Shown in pieces: positions 1-10,663 of a stretch of 64,000 nt of DNA. This DNA comes from Pollenia angustigena (lineage: Eukaryota > Arthropoda > Insecta > Diptera > Polleniidae), in assembly GCA_930367215.1 (NCBI GenBank), contig OV884059.1, positions 51,554,957 to 51,618,956 on the forward strand, given 5' to 3'. A program made the translations under genes and the position numbers. The stretch's first letter is position 1. Each line of letters begins with the position of its first letter. The notes under the pieces are model-generated. The model made no database searches. It was not told where the DNA came from and saw only the letters and a program-made list of their open reading frames with translations.

Positions 1-1068
1 CATTTCCCAAGCATTTGACAAAGCTTGGCATGATGGGCTACTCATCAAAATCACACGAATGCTTCCTCAAAACACTCACAAGCTTCTGGAGAGCTATCTA
101 ACAGGCAGAACATTCATAGTAAGGTCGCAAGTTAATACTCCCCCCTCAAGAAAATTACTGCTGGTGTCCCCTAAGGCAGCATATTAGGACCGCTTCTATA
201 TATAATATACACAGCCGATATGCCAACAGACCTGAGCACGCATACCTCTAAATTTGCAGACGACACAGCATTTTTTAGCGTTTACCATGACCCAAAAGTC
301 GCATCGCAAAATCTGCAGTCCCACATCAATGAACTAGAGGCCTGGCTAGAAAAATGGAGAATAAAGGTTAACCCGGCTAAATGTGCTCACTTAACTATCA
401 CGCTCAGAAGACAAACGTGCCCTGCTGTGAAAATAAATAACATCACTGTTCCGGTAGAAAACCATGTTAAGTACATGGGAATTCATATAGATAGACGCTT
501 GACCTGGTCTCGTCATATTGAAGCGAAAATAAGGGCTATGAAACCTAAAGCAGCTCAACTACATTGGCTTCTCGGTCAAAACTCAAACATGTCTTTAGAC
601 AACAAAATTCTATTATACAAGTCCATTACAAAACCATTATGGACATATGACATCCAATTATGGGGTACTGCATGCGCATCCAACATCCAAAAGCTTCAAA
701 GAAGACAGTCTAGAATATTACGACAAATTGTCTGCGCTCCATGGTATATATGTAATGATATTATCTACAGAGATCTCAAAGTCCCCACTATCCAGGAGGA
801 AATTAAAAAATATTCAATTGGCTACATCGATAAACTAATGGCCCACCCTAACTACCTCGCTTGGGGTCTGCTTCAGTTCGAAGGTCACCAGAGGCTAAAA
901 AGAACCGATACTTTGAGCCTAACTAGAAGACATTTTTAAAATTTGAATACAGCAGTTACTGGTTACATTGGTAACAACTAATAAACAACAACTAGAATTA
1001 AGATTTGAATACATATTTTAAATTTCGATAAGAAAGATTCAATAATAAAAATAATTTATTAAAAAAAA
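1..1068 (+). mobile_element. Jockey-A non-LTR retrotransposon, copy 1 (3' part)
   Basis: The 3' end of a Jockey-clade LINE. It enters from the left edge of the window and ends in a 3' UTR and an A-rich tail at about 1041-1068. The same 3' UTR (ending with a conserved TCAATAATAAAAAT-type stretch before the A tail) appears in reverse complement at 32.26 kb and 38.89 kb, which ties three copies to one family. Only the last third of ORF2 is inside the window. The element is immediately followed by an unrelated minus-strand LINE fragment. Confidence 0.85.
2..939 (+). pseudogene. Jockey-A ORF2 fragment: reverse transcriptase C-terminal half
   Basis: Reverse transcriptase of a Jockey-type LINE, which copies element RNA at a nicked target. 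The start shows the RT motif ISQAFDKAWHDGLL, followed by the region that normally carries GVPQGS. Here it is frameshifted at about 160-190 (reading LLLVSPKAAY then stop), so the frame resumes only at the ATG at 220. The catalytic FADD box (FADDTAFF) is intact at about 250-272. After it come the conserved LINE C-terminal stretches KYMGIHIDRRLTWSRHIEAK and IWTYDIQLWGTACASNI-like residues, ending RRHF stop at 939. It is closely similar to the minus-strand ORF2s at 32.4 and 39.0 kb. It is clearly inactive: the N-terminal endonuclease lies outside the window and the palm is frameshifted. Confidence 0.9.
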
Positions 1069-1069
1069 G

Positions 1070-1885
1070 CAATTCAGTATCAGCGTTTTTATTTTTACGC
1101 CAATTTATGAATGCTTCCTCTCTGGATCTGACTGCTGATTTGGACGACTGATTAAATAATCGATGTTTATTCGAAGCTTTTTTAACTGGAATAAAGATTT
1201 TCATTCCTAGCGTTATTACATTTTCAACCATTTTCGCCATGGCATTGACGTCATTGTCCAAGAAACAGAATTTTTAATTGAAATGCCGAAAAAAGTCATT
1301 GAGCTCAGCCCAACGTGCTTTTACGTAAACAAATATTGATCGTTTCGTAGCCCGTCGTGAAACGTTCCGAAGTTCGGAGAACGGAAAAGAGGCGGAAATG
1401 GTGCAATGATCCGAGTTGCCGAGAGGTGCTAGAACCTCAAGTTCGTACTTTTGAGAGGAAGAGAGGAAGAGGTCAAGGATATTGTGTTGGTGCCCATAAA
1501 CACATGGAATATGTCTTGTTTCATTTACCAGTTGCACGAGGTGGTTGTGCGCAGCAAAAAGCTCAACATATTGGCCTTTATAAGTTGTACGGCCCGAGTG
1601 GTGAAGCTAAGAGGAATTGTGGACATTAAAATCACCAGCAACAACGATTTCACTGTCGGGACAATTCTCAAGAATCTTCGCTATTGAGTCGGAGAGAGAG
1701 TCGAAGCCCGATAAGGTAATATCCCTTCCCGTATTTGGACTTCTGTAAATAAATCCAAAATGCAAAAAGCGTGTATCGATTTTGAATTTTACCCAAATAC
1801 AGCTAAATTCCGCATCGAACATGCCCATTGATACACATGGACCGATCATGGAACTGCTTCGGCCTCTAATATCGAAAAAACTCAA
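1070..1885 (-). pseudogene. Non-LTR retrotransposon AP-endonuclease fragment (distinct family)
   Basis: Three consecutive minus-strand reading segments (about 1885-1607, 1537-1274, 1261-1070) together read as the C-terminal half of an apurinic-type LINE endonuclease plus the start of the linker to RT. Visible motifs in order are FGFIYRSPNTGRD, VVAGDFNVHNSSW and LGNSDHCTISASFPF, corresponding to the YRSPN, GDFN and SDH catalytic or metal-binding blocks. Frameshifts separate the segments. The N-terminal half and the RT are absent. It abuts the Jockey-A poly-A end on the low side and the gypsy-type gag start on the high side, so it is a truncated remnant between two insertions. The family differs from Jockey-A and Jockey-B (different wording in all motifs); a Jockey, CR1 or R1-like clade cannot be resolved. 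Confidence 0.7.
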
Positions 1886-3363
1886 ATGAAGTTCGGTAAG
1901 CTAAAAGTTGAGCAGCTCAAGAAAGAGTTGGGCAAGTTGGATCTGCAGACTGCAGGAAATAAAGCTGAGTTGCAGTAAAAATTAATCGATTAATTCAAGC
2001 GTCGCAATTTTTTACATCGTTACTTATGAATTTGAAGAAAAAGAGGAATGGAAGTTTCTACCCTTGCAATAACAAGCAACATCGATCTCGGCACAATGTT
2101 TGCTGCTTTGATGGAGAAAATGAAATAAACATCGAGAAATTTAGAAAAAATGGTGAAAGAAAATTCAGTTGAAACATCTAGAAAAATTTAAGAAAATTCA
2201 AGAAACATGGAGAAAATGGTAAAGGAAAATTCAAGCACCATCCTAGCCGAAATTCAAGAAAATTCTAAAGTGATAAACGAGAAACTTCAGGCTACTTATG
2301 AAAAACTTGAGTAGCTTCAAGAGATTTCTTCTGTTATAAAAAAGAGAGTAGACGATATGGAAAAACTACACCATCTGGAAGTAAAAGTTAATAGCTTTGA
2401 GCGTCAAGAGGTGGCGATGCTAGTTTTCTCACAAGTCTCTAGGAGAATTAAAGCCTCGAGTTTTGACGGCAGTTCACCATTTAGGTTCCAGTTTGCCAAC
2501 AAAAATGCATGGAACAATGAAGAAAAAGCCATAAAACTGATTCTGGCTTTAAAAGGAAGTGCGGCTGAAATCCTAGAAAGTGTACCATTAAGTTGCAGAA
2601 ACAATTATTATGACATTATCGTGGCCCTGTAACGCAAGTGTGGAGGTGAACACAGAAAATAAATATACAGAATGGACTTACGGAGATTGAAAGAGATTGA
2701 GCGTTGAGTGCACCTTACTTATCTAGTTGAAAGTCATCTATTGCTAGATCACTTTAAGACCGAAGCATATGTAAACGGTATACGTAATACAGATGTTAAA
2801 CTTAAGGTATGTTCATCACAGAAGTCATCGTTTGCAGAAACGGTATAATTTGCCCTAGCACAAGAAACCGTCAGGATAATTTTAAGGCCGCAGGCGTATA
2901 ACTTGATTTGGTTGCTGAAAAGAAAGATATACTGTTAAGGACATACAGGAGGCAGTTATGCAAGCTTTGAGCGAGAAGCAAGGGAAAAACAAAGCAAAAT
3001 GCTACAATTGCGGTAATATTGGCCATATTCAGTGAAACTGTAGAGCATCCAGGCAAAGATCAAGATATACTTCACCGCAAAGGGATAACCGAAGAGCAAG
3101 TCAACAACATCGCAAGAGCCACCGCTAAGGCTGAGAAGAGTTAGCAGTGCGGAGTAAACTGAAGGTCCCAATTTTGTAGTGAAAATTAGTAACAGAAATA
3201 TTACGACTATTACTGCGGTAAAACTGGCTACATTCAGCGAAACTGCAAAACACCAAGAAGGTGATCAAGATCTTCTTCGCCACCAAGAAACAACCAGCGT
3301 GCTAATCACCAGGCATCAAAAGAGTCACATTAAAACTCAAGCATGGGCTACCTTCGACATCTG
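1886..3363 (+). pseudogene. Decayed gypsy-type gag with SAP-like N-terminus and two zinc knuckles
   Basis: Starts at ATG 1886 with a SAP-like helix-turn-helix (KLKVEQLKKELGKLDLQTAG), known from gag proteins of some insect Ty3/gypsy elements. After a low-complexity stretch rich in KMEKMVKENS-type codons comes a gag core at 2357-2632 (ASSFDGSSPFRFQFANKNAW ... EKAIKLILALKGSAAEILESV), then stop codons. Two CCHC knuckles follow in other frames: CYNCGNIGHI..NC at about 3001-3045 (with a stop inside) and a second, YYCGKTGYIQRNCKTP, at about 3208-3260. Many stops and frameshifts make it a dead relic. No protease, RT or LTR is recognisable nearby. Family assignment rests on the SAP, gag and knuckle order and is inference. 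Confidence 0.65.
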
Positions 3364-3610
3364 AGGGCCTCACAGTCTCAGAATCTGCAACGGAGTAACA
3401 GGACTCTTGCTTCTGGTGGTAACATCAACTGTCACTCTTACTGTGGATCCGAATTAATACAAAAATCAATCGAACCACTAAGCGGCGTAAATCTGTGAAC
3501 AGCTACGGGCGAGGGTGACACTGTCTTTGGAAAAGTATAATTACACTGCTTTACAAATTTTAAGTTTGGAAAAGTACCAAGAACGCCACATGCCTAGAAA
3601 AGTTAATTGC
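3364..3610. other. Short stretch without recognisable gene
   Basis: No reading frame of note. About 3563-3590 contains a 20-odd-base match (TACCAAGAACGCCACATGCC) to the LINE 3' end on the opposite strand at about 4398-4420, which suggests a broken second piece of that LINE. Otherwise unassigned. Confidence 0.4.
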
Positions 3611-3898
3611 GACCTCCTGAACAAGAAAAACGCTGTAATTTTTTTCCTAAGTACCGTTTTATAGATAACGGTACTTTTGTGTTTTTCGGTGTATGGTCCC
3701 ACTCAAACCCTTGTGGAGCCCAACCAAAAAGTCCGATCGAAATAAATGGCATATCGTTGGAAAGGTAATTGAATTCTTTTTTGCTTGCGCTCCACAAGGG
3801 TTTGAGTGGGACCATACACCGAAAAACACAAAAGTACCGTTATCTAAAAAACGGTACTTAGAAAAAAAAATTATAGCGATTTTCGTGTTCAGGAGGAC
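3611..3898. repeat. Foldback (inverted-repeat) element, about 288 bp
   Basis: Two arms of about 110 bp, 3611-3719 and 3789-3898, are near-perfect reverse complements separated by a 69-bp loop. Outer ends read GACCTCCTGAAC / GTTCAGGAGGAC; inner ends are TTGTGGAGC / GCTCCACAA. Each arm also holds its own small hairpin (AAGTACCGTT ... AACGGTACTT). No ORF and no clear target-site duplication. This is a typical foldback or MITE structure; the superfamily is unknown. Confidence 0.85.
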
Positions 3899-3901
3899 AA
3901 A

Positions 3902-4640
3902 CTATTTTTTTTTTTTATTTATTTATTTTTTATTGAACATCCCATACAACAAGATTTATATCTTATAATTACAGTATGAAAATTTAAATGTTATTTATCA
4001 GAGAATGTTAACAATAAAAAAAGAATAACAAATGAATTTAACATTAAAAGTACAATTTAACAAAAGGAACAAAATATAAATATAAATGTAAATATAGAAA
4101 AAAAGTATAAATATAATTAAATTAAATTAAATTTAGCATAGTTAATTTATATGTATGTATGTACGTAATTTTGAAAGGATCAATTCAAAAGATTTGTTTA
4201 TTTATTCAAAATGTTTAATCAAGAGTCTTTTGAATTCTATTACGTTGTTGTTTGTCTGAAGATTATTAGGAAGTAGATTCCAAAGACGGGCAGAATATAT
4301 AAAGAAATGGTGTTCAGAGACAAGACTACGATGTCTAATTAGAATTAGTTTGTTGCCTCTATTTGATCGCGCAAACATTAAGCGATTAAAATGATGTATC
4401 GGCATGTGGCGTTCTTGGTATTTTTTATTCCAATACGTATTTATTGTGGTAAACATTGGCACAGATTTTATGATAGGGCATAGTATTCAATTGGATATGC
4501 TTCAGCAAATTATGAATTGGCGTGTTTTGGAAATACCTTTTGAAGTTGGATACAAAAGACAGCTAATCGCCCTTCAACGTTCAAAATTGCCACCCAAATC
4601 AGAAACCTTAGTATAGGTTGTGTGTGGTAGAGCGAGCAGA
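3902..4640 (-). pseudogene. CR1/Jockey-like LINE 3' end (RT C-terminal tail and 3' UTR)
   Basis: The minus-strand frame 4462-4202 reads to RLWNLLPNNLQTNNNVIEFKR and ends KHFE stop, the classic LINE C-terminal tail (FWNxLP ... FKRLL). Upstream in minus-strand order (to about 4640) weaker matches in other frames continue the domain. Downstream is an AT-rich 3' UTR ending in a T-run at about 3905-3917, which is the poly-A tail of the minus-strand insertion. The element is strongly 5'-truncated, as is usual for LINE insertions. Confidence 0.65.
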
Positions 4641-4773
4641 AATAAAAGGATATGTCGTTTAGTTCCCATGAGAATATTAAATTTATTCAGCAGTGAAAAA
4701 GTACTTACGAAGAACTTCAACATTTGCCAATGTACTTCAACAGAGTCAATAACACTGTGCTAGTTGAAAAAAC

Positions 4774-5007
4774 AGACAAGCCGGTCACATAGCGTTTAAA
4801 CATAATTCGGGTACGCTGAATACAATCGTGCTAACCGTTTTTTAGGTTAAAGCGTTTTTGAGTCACGCGAACATATGTTGTGCAACCTCCTCCATTTTCG
4901 AAATAACGGTATATCTCGAAAACCAGAGGTAATTTAAACAAAACTGCTAGCAGCACTGGATTCAGCATACCCGAATTACGTTAAAACGCCAGGTGCCCAG
5001 CTTGTCT
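4774..5007. repeat. Imperfect foldback element, about 234 bp
   Basis: The left arm AGACAAGC at 4774, continuing through GCGTTTAAACATAATTCGGG, is mirrored by a right arm ending GCTTGTCT at 5007 that contains CCCGAATTACGTTAAAACGC. The arms are about 60-70 bp at roughly 80 percent identity by eye, with a spacer of about 100 bp. No coding capacity. Confidence 0.6.
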
Positions 5008-5042
5008 CAAAAAAGATTGTCAATTTCTGGCACAGTGTAATT

Positions 5043-5092
5043 AATTCTGGAAGTAAAAGTTAATAGCTTTGAGTGTCAAGAGTTGGCGATCA
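5043..5092 (+). repeat. Fifty-base duplicate of the decayed gypsy gag
   Basis: CTGGAAGTAAAAGTTAATAG... repeats the gag segment at about 2374-2423 with only a few changes and then stops abruptly at 5092. It shows that the gag family continued, or was copied, on the other side of the insertions at 3.6-5.0 kb. Confidence 0.6.
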
Positions 5093-6299
5093 GAGAAGCA
5101 AGCCGATTAAAAATTTTCGGCGGCGGCTGAAGACCAAAAATATGCGGCGGCGGCTGCTGAGATGTTTTGCGCCGATTTTTTTGACGACTAAAAAAAAAAT
5201 TTGACTGCGTCTAACTTATGTAGAGAAAACATATTGATTACCAAACAGGTTAAACAAAACAAAATGACAAATAATGATTTATTCATTTAAAAACTAAAAA
5301 TTCTGTTAAAGGTAAAACAACTTTACAAAATTTTTTAGAATAAAAATATTTTTTACAGCAAATACCTTGTGAGTTGTACTACGTTAAGAAACAGAGTAAA
5401 TTGAGACCATTAAGATTTTCCATAAATTTGGAAACATTTTAAGGCATTTTAAAATAATAAATTAATTAGTTTTTATAATTAATTTTTATTTATTAAGCTT
5501 GTGGTTATTATTTTTTATAAAAATATTTGTTTTATTTTATGCGATATTTCGTTACGCCTTTGTGTTATTACTTTTTATTTTTATTATTATAATTACCAAC
5601 AGACCGCTATATCGATTTGGTTTAAACTTGCGTCATATCTTTATCATAATCATATTTACTGAATAGTAAAACATACAATAAAAAACTATCAATATACTTT
5701 GAGCTAGAGGTTTTTTCTATTTATTACGAAAACTATAAATCTGGAGATTGCAGTCTTTGCATCTAAACCCCTCAATTATATAAGTAAATTATTCAGGCTC
5801 AAGTTCATAAAATTATTTTCCTTAGAAAGATAATTCTATTTATTAAACTTTCATAACTTCTACGAATACAGAAAAAGTTAATTATGTATTTAGACAAGTG
5901 GCAGAATATTATACATGTGAATGAAATGGGCTTGAGTCTAAAATTTACAAATATAATTGTTTGCAATAAAATATTTTAAATACTTAAAAAGTCCGTTTTG
6001 ACTTCGTATACGTAACGAATTATAAGATTTTTTCAATACAGTGTCTGTCTGTATAGTGTTTTAACTGTATTGCCACATTTTATAAATACCTTAATATGGT
6101 ACTTAAAAAAAAAAAATATTTATTATTTGTTTGAAAATTGAATACAAAAAAGATTCGTTAAAATTCTTTAATCTTTCATCTTTTCACAACAAAATTCTGA
6201 AAACAAGATAAATATTAGTATATGGTAACATTGACACTAATTTTATTAAATACCGACTTTCGCAAGTATTCACTAACTTAAATGATATTAAAAAATAAC
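5093..6299. other. AT-rich stretch, no gene; GGCGGC-rich start
   Basis: 5093-5200 is an unusual GC-rich patch with repeated CGGCGGCGGCTG units beginning CAGAGAAGCAAGCC directly at the end of the gag duplicate. That is reminiscent of a hAT-type terminus, but no partner end was found. The rest (5200-6299) is AT-rich with only short frames and no motif I recognise. Confidence 0.4.
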
Positions 6300-6589
6300 C
6301 AGTAGCCCGTTTCTGTATTACTCACATCGTAAAACTTTTCGCATGAAACGTGTGAATTGCAACAAAAATAGTGTGAAATGAAACAAAAAATGGGTTTTCT
6401 CACACAAGTGTTTCTGTATCTTTTTTTTGCGAGAATTATCTGTCATTTAAATAATTTTCCAGCAATTATTGGAAGGATGCGAGAAAAAGTGTTTCTTTAA
6501 CAATATTTTGCGAAAAGTTTCTTTCAAGAACTGTCAAAATAAGTCACATTTGAAATTGGTGGTGAGAAAAACAAAAGTTTTTAGAAATT

Positions 6590-7626
6590 TTGAAATTCTG
6601 TTTGACAGACAATAATTACTTTGTTTATGGTAGAAAGGTAATAAATCAAATATTTGGAATGCCAATGGGCAACCCGCTCTCGCCAACAATATCTGATATT
6701 GTTCTTGACAATTTGTTGGACGATGCAATATTAGAATTAAAAAACAAAAATATTAATATTAAATACATAGCAAAATATGTAGACGACATTTTTGCTATAA
6801 TTTATAAAGACGATAAAGATGAAATTCTTAAAACTTTTAATTCACATCATGAAAAAATCAAATTCACCCTTGAAATTGAAGAAAACAATGAAATAGCATA
6901 GAATAGAATAGGAGTCAAATCATAAATACAGCAAAAAACTTTATAGAGAGGGTATTGAAAATCAGCGACGAACTATTTCAACATAAAAACATAAACAAAA
7001 TTTATGAAATATTAACACAAAACAGTTTCCCAAAAAGATTAATTAAATCTTTAATTGACGACGTAAATAGGCGGTTAATAAATAATAAAAAAAATGTTTA
7101 TATAACTGACAACACTGATGAAAAAGAAAACAGGAAATTGTACAGTGTACAATACATCCCTGGCCTTACTGACAACAGAAACATGAGAGAAACACTAAAA
7201 CAAAATAACATATGTTTTGCGTACAAACCAAACAAAACAACAAGTGCAATATTTACGAAAATAAAAGCGCCAGCGGAAAAACAACAACAAAGTAATGTTG
7301 CTTATGAAATCAGGTGTAAGGGAAATGACAAAGAACAATGTAATCAAATATACATTGGAACAACAAAGAGGGCGTTATCTACAAGGATCGGATAACATAA
7401 AATGGACATTACAAAACAGAAGGAGACCACAGCATTAGCTATGCATATGATTGAATTTCAACATGTACCAGATTTCGAACAAATAAGGATATTAGACAAA
7501 GAAGACTCTATAAGAAAACGATTTACTAAAGAAAGCTTAAGGATCCAACAAAACATAAAAAATACAATGAATCTAAAAGAAGATACGAAGAACATTTGTG
7601 CAAGTTATCGAGTCGCTATAAAATAA
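6590..7626 (+). pseudogene. Penelope-type RT and GIY-YIG endonuclease, broken frames
   Basis: The segment 6590-6901 shows the PLE RT signature IFGMPMGNPLSPTISDIVLD followed by the catalytic box KYVDDIFAII. After a stop the frame continues at 6955-7395 with the linker (IPGLTDNRNMRETLKQN, similar to PLE thumb/linker) and the endonuclease start VAYEIRC ... QIYIGTTKRALSTRI, which is the GIY-YIG core. A stop at 7393 is followed at 7402-7626 by the rest of the nuclease domain (ALAMHMIEFQHVPDFEQIRI ... ESLRIQQN). Telomere-associated or target-primed insertion is the known role of PLE proteins. At least two breaks make this copy non-functional. Confidence 0.85.
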
Positions 7627-7801
7627 GCTGTGTTGTGGAAATATGTGGTTTAAAAATAACTTAATATTTTATGTTGTTACGTTATATATGTTAAATGTAA
7701 ATTTTGTCATTTTGATGTAATAATATAAAAAATGTAAGTTTTCAATGTTATTTGTTTAAAATTTTGTTAATAAATGTTATGTTTTTATTAAATAGACGTA
7801 T

Positions 7802-7841
7802 CCCCAGAAGAAGTCGACAAAAAATCGACGAAACGTCGGGA
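7802..7841 (+). ncRNA. Hammerhead-ribozyme-like motif of the Penelope element (degenerate)
   Basis: Sequence layout is CCC-AGAAGA-A-GTCGA-loop-TCGAC-GAAAC-GTC-GGG. The outer CCC/GGG can form stem I, GTCGA/TCGAC stem II, and GAAAC and GTC match the conserved core and cleavage triplet. The first core element, normally CTGATGA, reads CAGAAGA here, and stem III is essentially absent. PLEs are known to carry minimal type I hammerheads in this position, so I read it as a degenerate family hallmark rather than an active ribozyme. Confidence 0.4.
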
Positions 7842-8121
7842 AAAAATGTATTAAAAATTGTGTTTTAATTACATTAAAGATTTTAGGCCGTATTAGCTTG
7901 ATAATGAAATACAAATGAAATTAAAAATTGGCCAAATAGAAAACAACAAAAAATGTAGATATTTTCAATTTAAAATATGTTTATATACTATTTTTAAAAA
8001 AAAAATAAAAAAGGAATATAAATGATGAATGCATAATTTATATGATGAAAATAAACAAAAAACAATTGTTATATTTTGTTATTTTAAATCTTTTTTAGCC
8101 TTTTCTTGTTTTGGTTTTAAT

Positions 8122-9459
8122 CAGTGCTGCCAGATAATTTTGTGTCAATTTTAAACAAATTTGTTTCGACTTTTATTAAAAAAATAATCAAACAAAAACA
8201 TAGTTAAAGTTCATGGGTATTTAATAATTTCATTAAATTTATATTTATTTTGTTAAGCTGGAGGATTATTTTTTAAAAAATTTTTTATTTTCTTTAATCC
8301 GATAAAAATTTAAGATTTAAAAATCAGCTTTGATAACAGTATTATAAATATTCTGGGTTTTTATGGAATTGATAGTGACAACGTTGTTTTATATTTATAT
8401 CGCATGTAGTCCGAAATAGTATATTATTGAAATTTAACTATATCGGTTTACAAATGGCTGAAATATAAATCTTTAATTTACCTATTCCTATAATCTTTTT
8501 CTTTTTTACCTGAAAAAGACTTAGTAGAATACCTGGTAGTTAAAATTAAAAAAATCGGCTCATAAATAAACGGGTTAAAGACCCAGTAAAATCTTCGCCT
8601 ACAAAATAATATGTTAAGTAATCAGAAACACATAAAAGCACTACATACAATTCTACTGAAAAACTAATGAATTTTACAAGGGTTGTGCCAAAATGAACAA
8701 ATTCAGAAGTAAGTAATTTTTTTTATCTAATAAGTAGTTATCGAAGTTCTTATGGAAGAAAGCTACTAAATAACGAGTGAAAGAAGCTATACACTTTGAA
8801 AAAGTTTTTACTGGGAGACAAACAAATTTCTTTCTTGCCGCAATAATGGTTTTGGCACAAAAGTGTACATATAAGATAAGAATATCAAGTATCAATCATA
8901 TTTTGTATATGTATATAAGAAGTAATAAATGTTCAAAATAAGCCAAGTCGGTCCGTTACTTTCCCTCGAAATTTTGCTTTTGCCGACACATTTTTTAGGA
9001 AAGAGACAAACAATTTTGAGGACAATTTTCACAATAGGGATAAATATAAAAATTTAACCCTTGTTTCTAAAGATATCTTTTTTTCCAATAAACAAACATA
9101 TAAAAATATTTACAATTATCTTAATTCGAAGACTAAGGGGCTTATAGTGTAAAACGCAACGCCAACAATTTCAATAAAAGCAAAAACAAAATCAAAAATA
9201 TTTTATAAATATGTTGTTGCTTTCTACAGACTTTCATATTATTTTTTTTTTCAATTTTCAACGCCACAAAATAGAAGTGTTTGAAATTTAAAAATTCAAG
9301 ATGAATTTCTATAGAAAGTAACAACAAAATTATAAAATATTTTTGATTTTGTTTTTGCTTTCGTCACTTTTTTAGAAAAAATCATCAAAACGTCACTTTG
9401 TTAATATCGGAACAAAAAATCGTCAAGATGACGATAACTCGTCAAATCTGGCAGCCCTG
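8122..9459. mobile_element. hAT-like non-autonomous element, 1.34 kb
   Basis: The left terminus CAGTGCTGCCAGAT at 8122 and the right terminus ATCTGGCAGCCCTG ending 9459 are reverse complements (13 of 14). Flanking octamers GTTTTAAT (8114-8121) and TTTTTATT (9460-9467) agree at 6 of 8 positions, compatible with an old 8-bp hAT target duplication. The interior is AT-rich without a recognisable transposase and holds a relic of the GGCCCT MITE at 9133-9362. Confidence 0.6.
9133..9362. repeat. Relic of the GGCCCT Harbinger-type MITE
   Basis: Matches the better-preserved MITE at 55274-55542: TGTAAAACGCAACGCC at the left, TTGTTGCTTTCTACAG in the middle, then TTTCTATAGAAA..AACAACAAAATTAT and ATTTTGTTTTTGCTTTC at the right. 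The outermost right inverted repeat is missing, so this copy is truncated or eroded. Confidence 0.7.
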
Positions 9460-9672
9460 TTTTTATTAGATTTATTTCTTTTGTTGACGTTTCGCTTTTA
9501 TTTGACCCTTAATTACTGGAAATATTCCAGTATAAACAGAATTTGTTGTGTCTGTTTTCGCATTCAAATACAGAAACACTTTTATCTCATAAATCGAGAA
9601 ACGATGGAATTTTTTGTTTCACACTTCATGTAAGAAATTTTACGATGCGAGAAATACAGAAACGAGCTACAG

Positions 9673-10520
9673 AACACCGATATGCAATTTGATGAGATAA
9701 GACTTTAAATGGCAGCGCTATATATAAAAAACCAAAAGAGCTGTATTTGTGGGCGTAGCAGAAAAAAATACAAGTATTTCCTGTTTTAGAAACTTTATTG
9801 ACTTATCTTTCATTCTACGGGGAGACTGGCATAATTTTTGTTTTTTATGGAGGTTGACCCGGTCTATTGAACAATATTTGAAAAAGCTAAATTTTTCACT
9901 TTTAAAAAACCTTAATTACTTTTTTATTTTTTGTTCGATTTTATTAAATGAAAGCTGGTTTAACTCAAAACTAAATAAGCTTTAATAGTGTGTATACATA
10001 TTGGTATGTTTCTAAACAAACTAATTTAAAAAAATGGCACCAAATTTGAAAAATCGAGAAAAAATCAGATATAATTAAGAATATCACTACAAAAATTGTA
10101 TACACATACCAAAAAGTGTATACATTTAGTAAGGCACATGTCTCTTCTTTCTGAAACCGTTTAAAAAATAAAAATCGGATAATAATCAACTGAGTTACGT
10201 GTTCATAAGTACTCGAACCTACCCAAAAATGGTTTTTTCGGAATAACTCCGAAATTTGAGGGTGTTTCCGAACTTTTTAAAATTGACTTATGATCTACTC
10301 TGTAAGGTCTATAACCTACACTACACTTTGTCAAGAATTTTTCTTTCTTTTTCTTTGTGACCTTTTGTAGCACAACTTGAAGGACAAATGTAAACATAAA
10401 GCTCGTACCTTAGCTTCAACAATAATTAGTATTGTGGTTATTTTCTTGAACTGTTAATGGTTTTTAATCCAAATTTTTATATTCTAATTATTTTCAAGTT
10501 AAGAATCTCGGAACAAGTTA
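9673..10520. other. No recognisable gene
   Basis: AT-rich DNA with short unconvincing frames. Around 9987-10125 there are repeated GTGTATACA and TTGGTATG blocks in opposite orientation, a weak inverted repeat. 10200-10400 contains no motif I can assign. Confidence 0.5.
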
Positions 10521-10663
10521 AATGAAAATCATTACAAATGTATGGAAAACCATGCTTCGGTTTGCGGCGAGTTTTTCCGGTCCAAAATTAGCGACGCAAA
10601 CCGGGGTATTGGTGTATTGTTCCGAACCTCTACAAGGCAATTGGCGAACAATAAAGGTCCACA

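Larger units (their letters stand above)
6545..7870 (+). mobile_element. Penelope-like retroelement, 5'-truncated
   Basis: A truncated Penelope-like element (PLE) with the palm of RT, the linker and a C-terminal GIY-YIG endonuclease in order, then an AT-rich 3' region containing a hammerhead-like motif at about 7802-7841 and a short A-rich end. The N-terminal RT half is missing. It sits inside the long-inverted-repeat composite. Confidence 0.8.
6300..9672. mobile_element. Composite element bounded by long inverted repeats (about 110-120 bp)
   Basis: The left end 6300-6419 (CAGTAGCCCGTTTCTGTATT, then CATCGTAAAA and ATGAAACAAAAAATG, then GTGTTTCTGTAT) is mirrored by the right end 9566-9672, whose reverse complement starts CTGTAGCTCGTTTCTGTATT and repeats the same blocks. 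Both arms end with GTGTTTCTGTAT. The 3-base repeat AAC flanks both ends (weak). It encloses a Penelope-like fragment and a hAT-like element, both presumably later insertions, and no transposase of its own is visible. It is best read as a non-autonomous long-TIR DNA element used as a landing pad. Confidence 0.6.

Noticed and set aside
3693..3968. Plus and minus frames at 3603-3968 with the same start peptide (MVPLKPLWS)
   Set aside because: Both arise from the two arms of a foldback repeat, not from genes.
5093..5200. CpG-island-like promoter
   Set aside because: The CGGCGGCGG patch is only about 100 bp, repetitive, without a downstream gene; more likely a transposon end.
8674..8895. Minus-strand 73-codon frame as a mariner-type transposase fragment
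   Set aside because: I looked for D-D-D/E blocks and WVPHxL-type motifs and found none.
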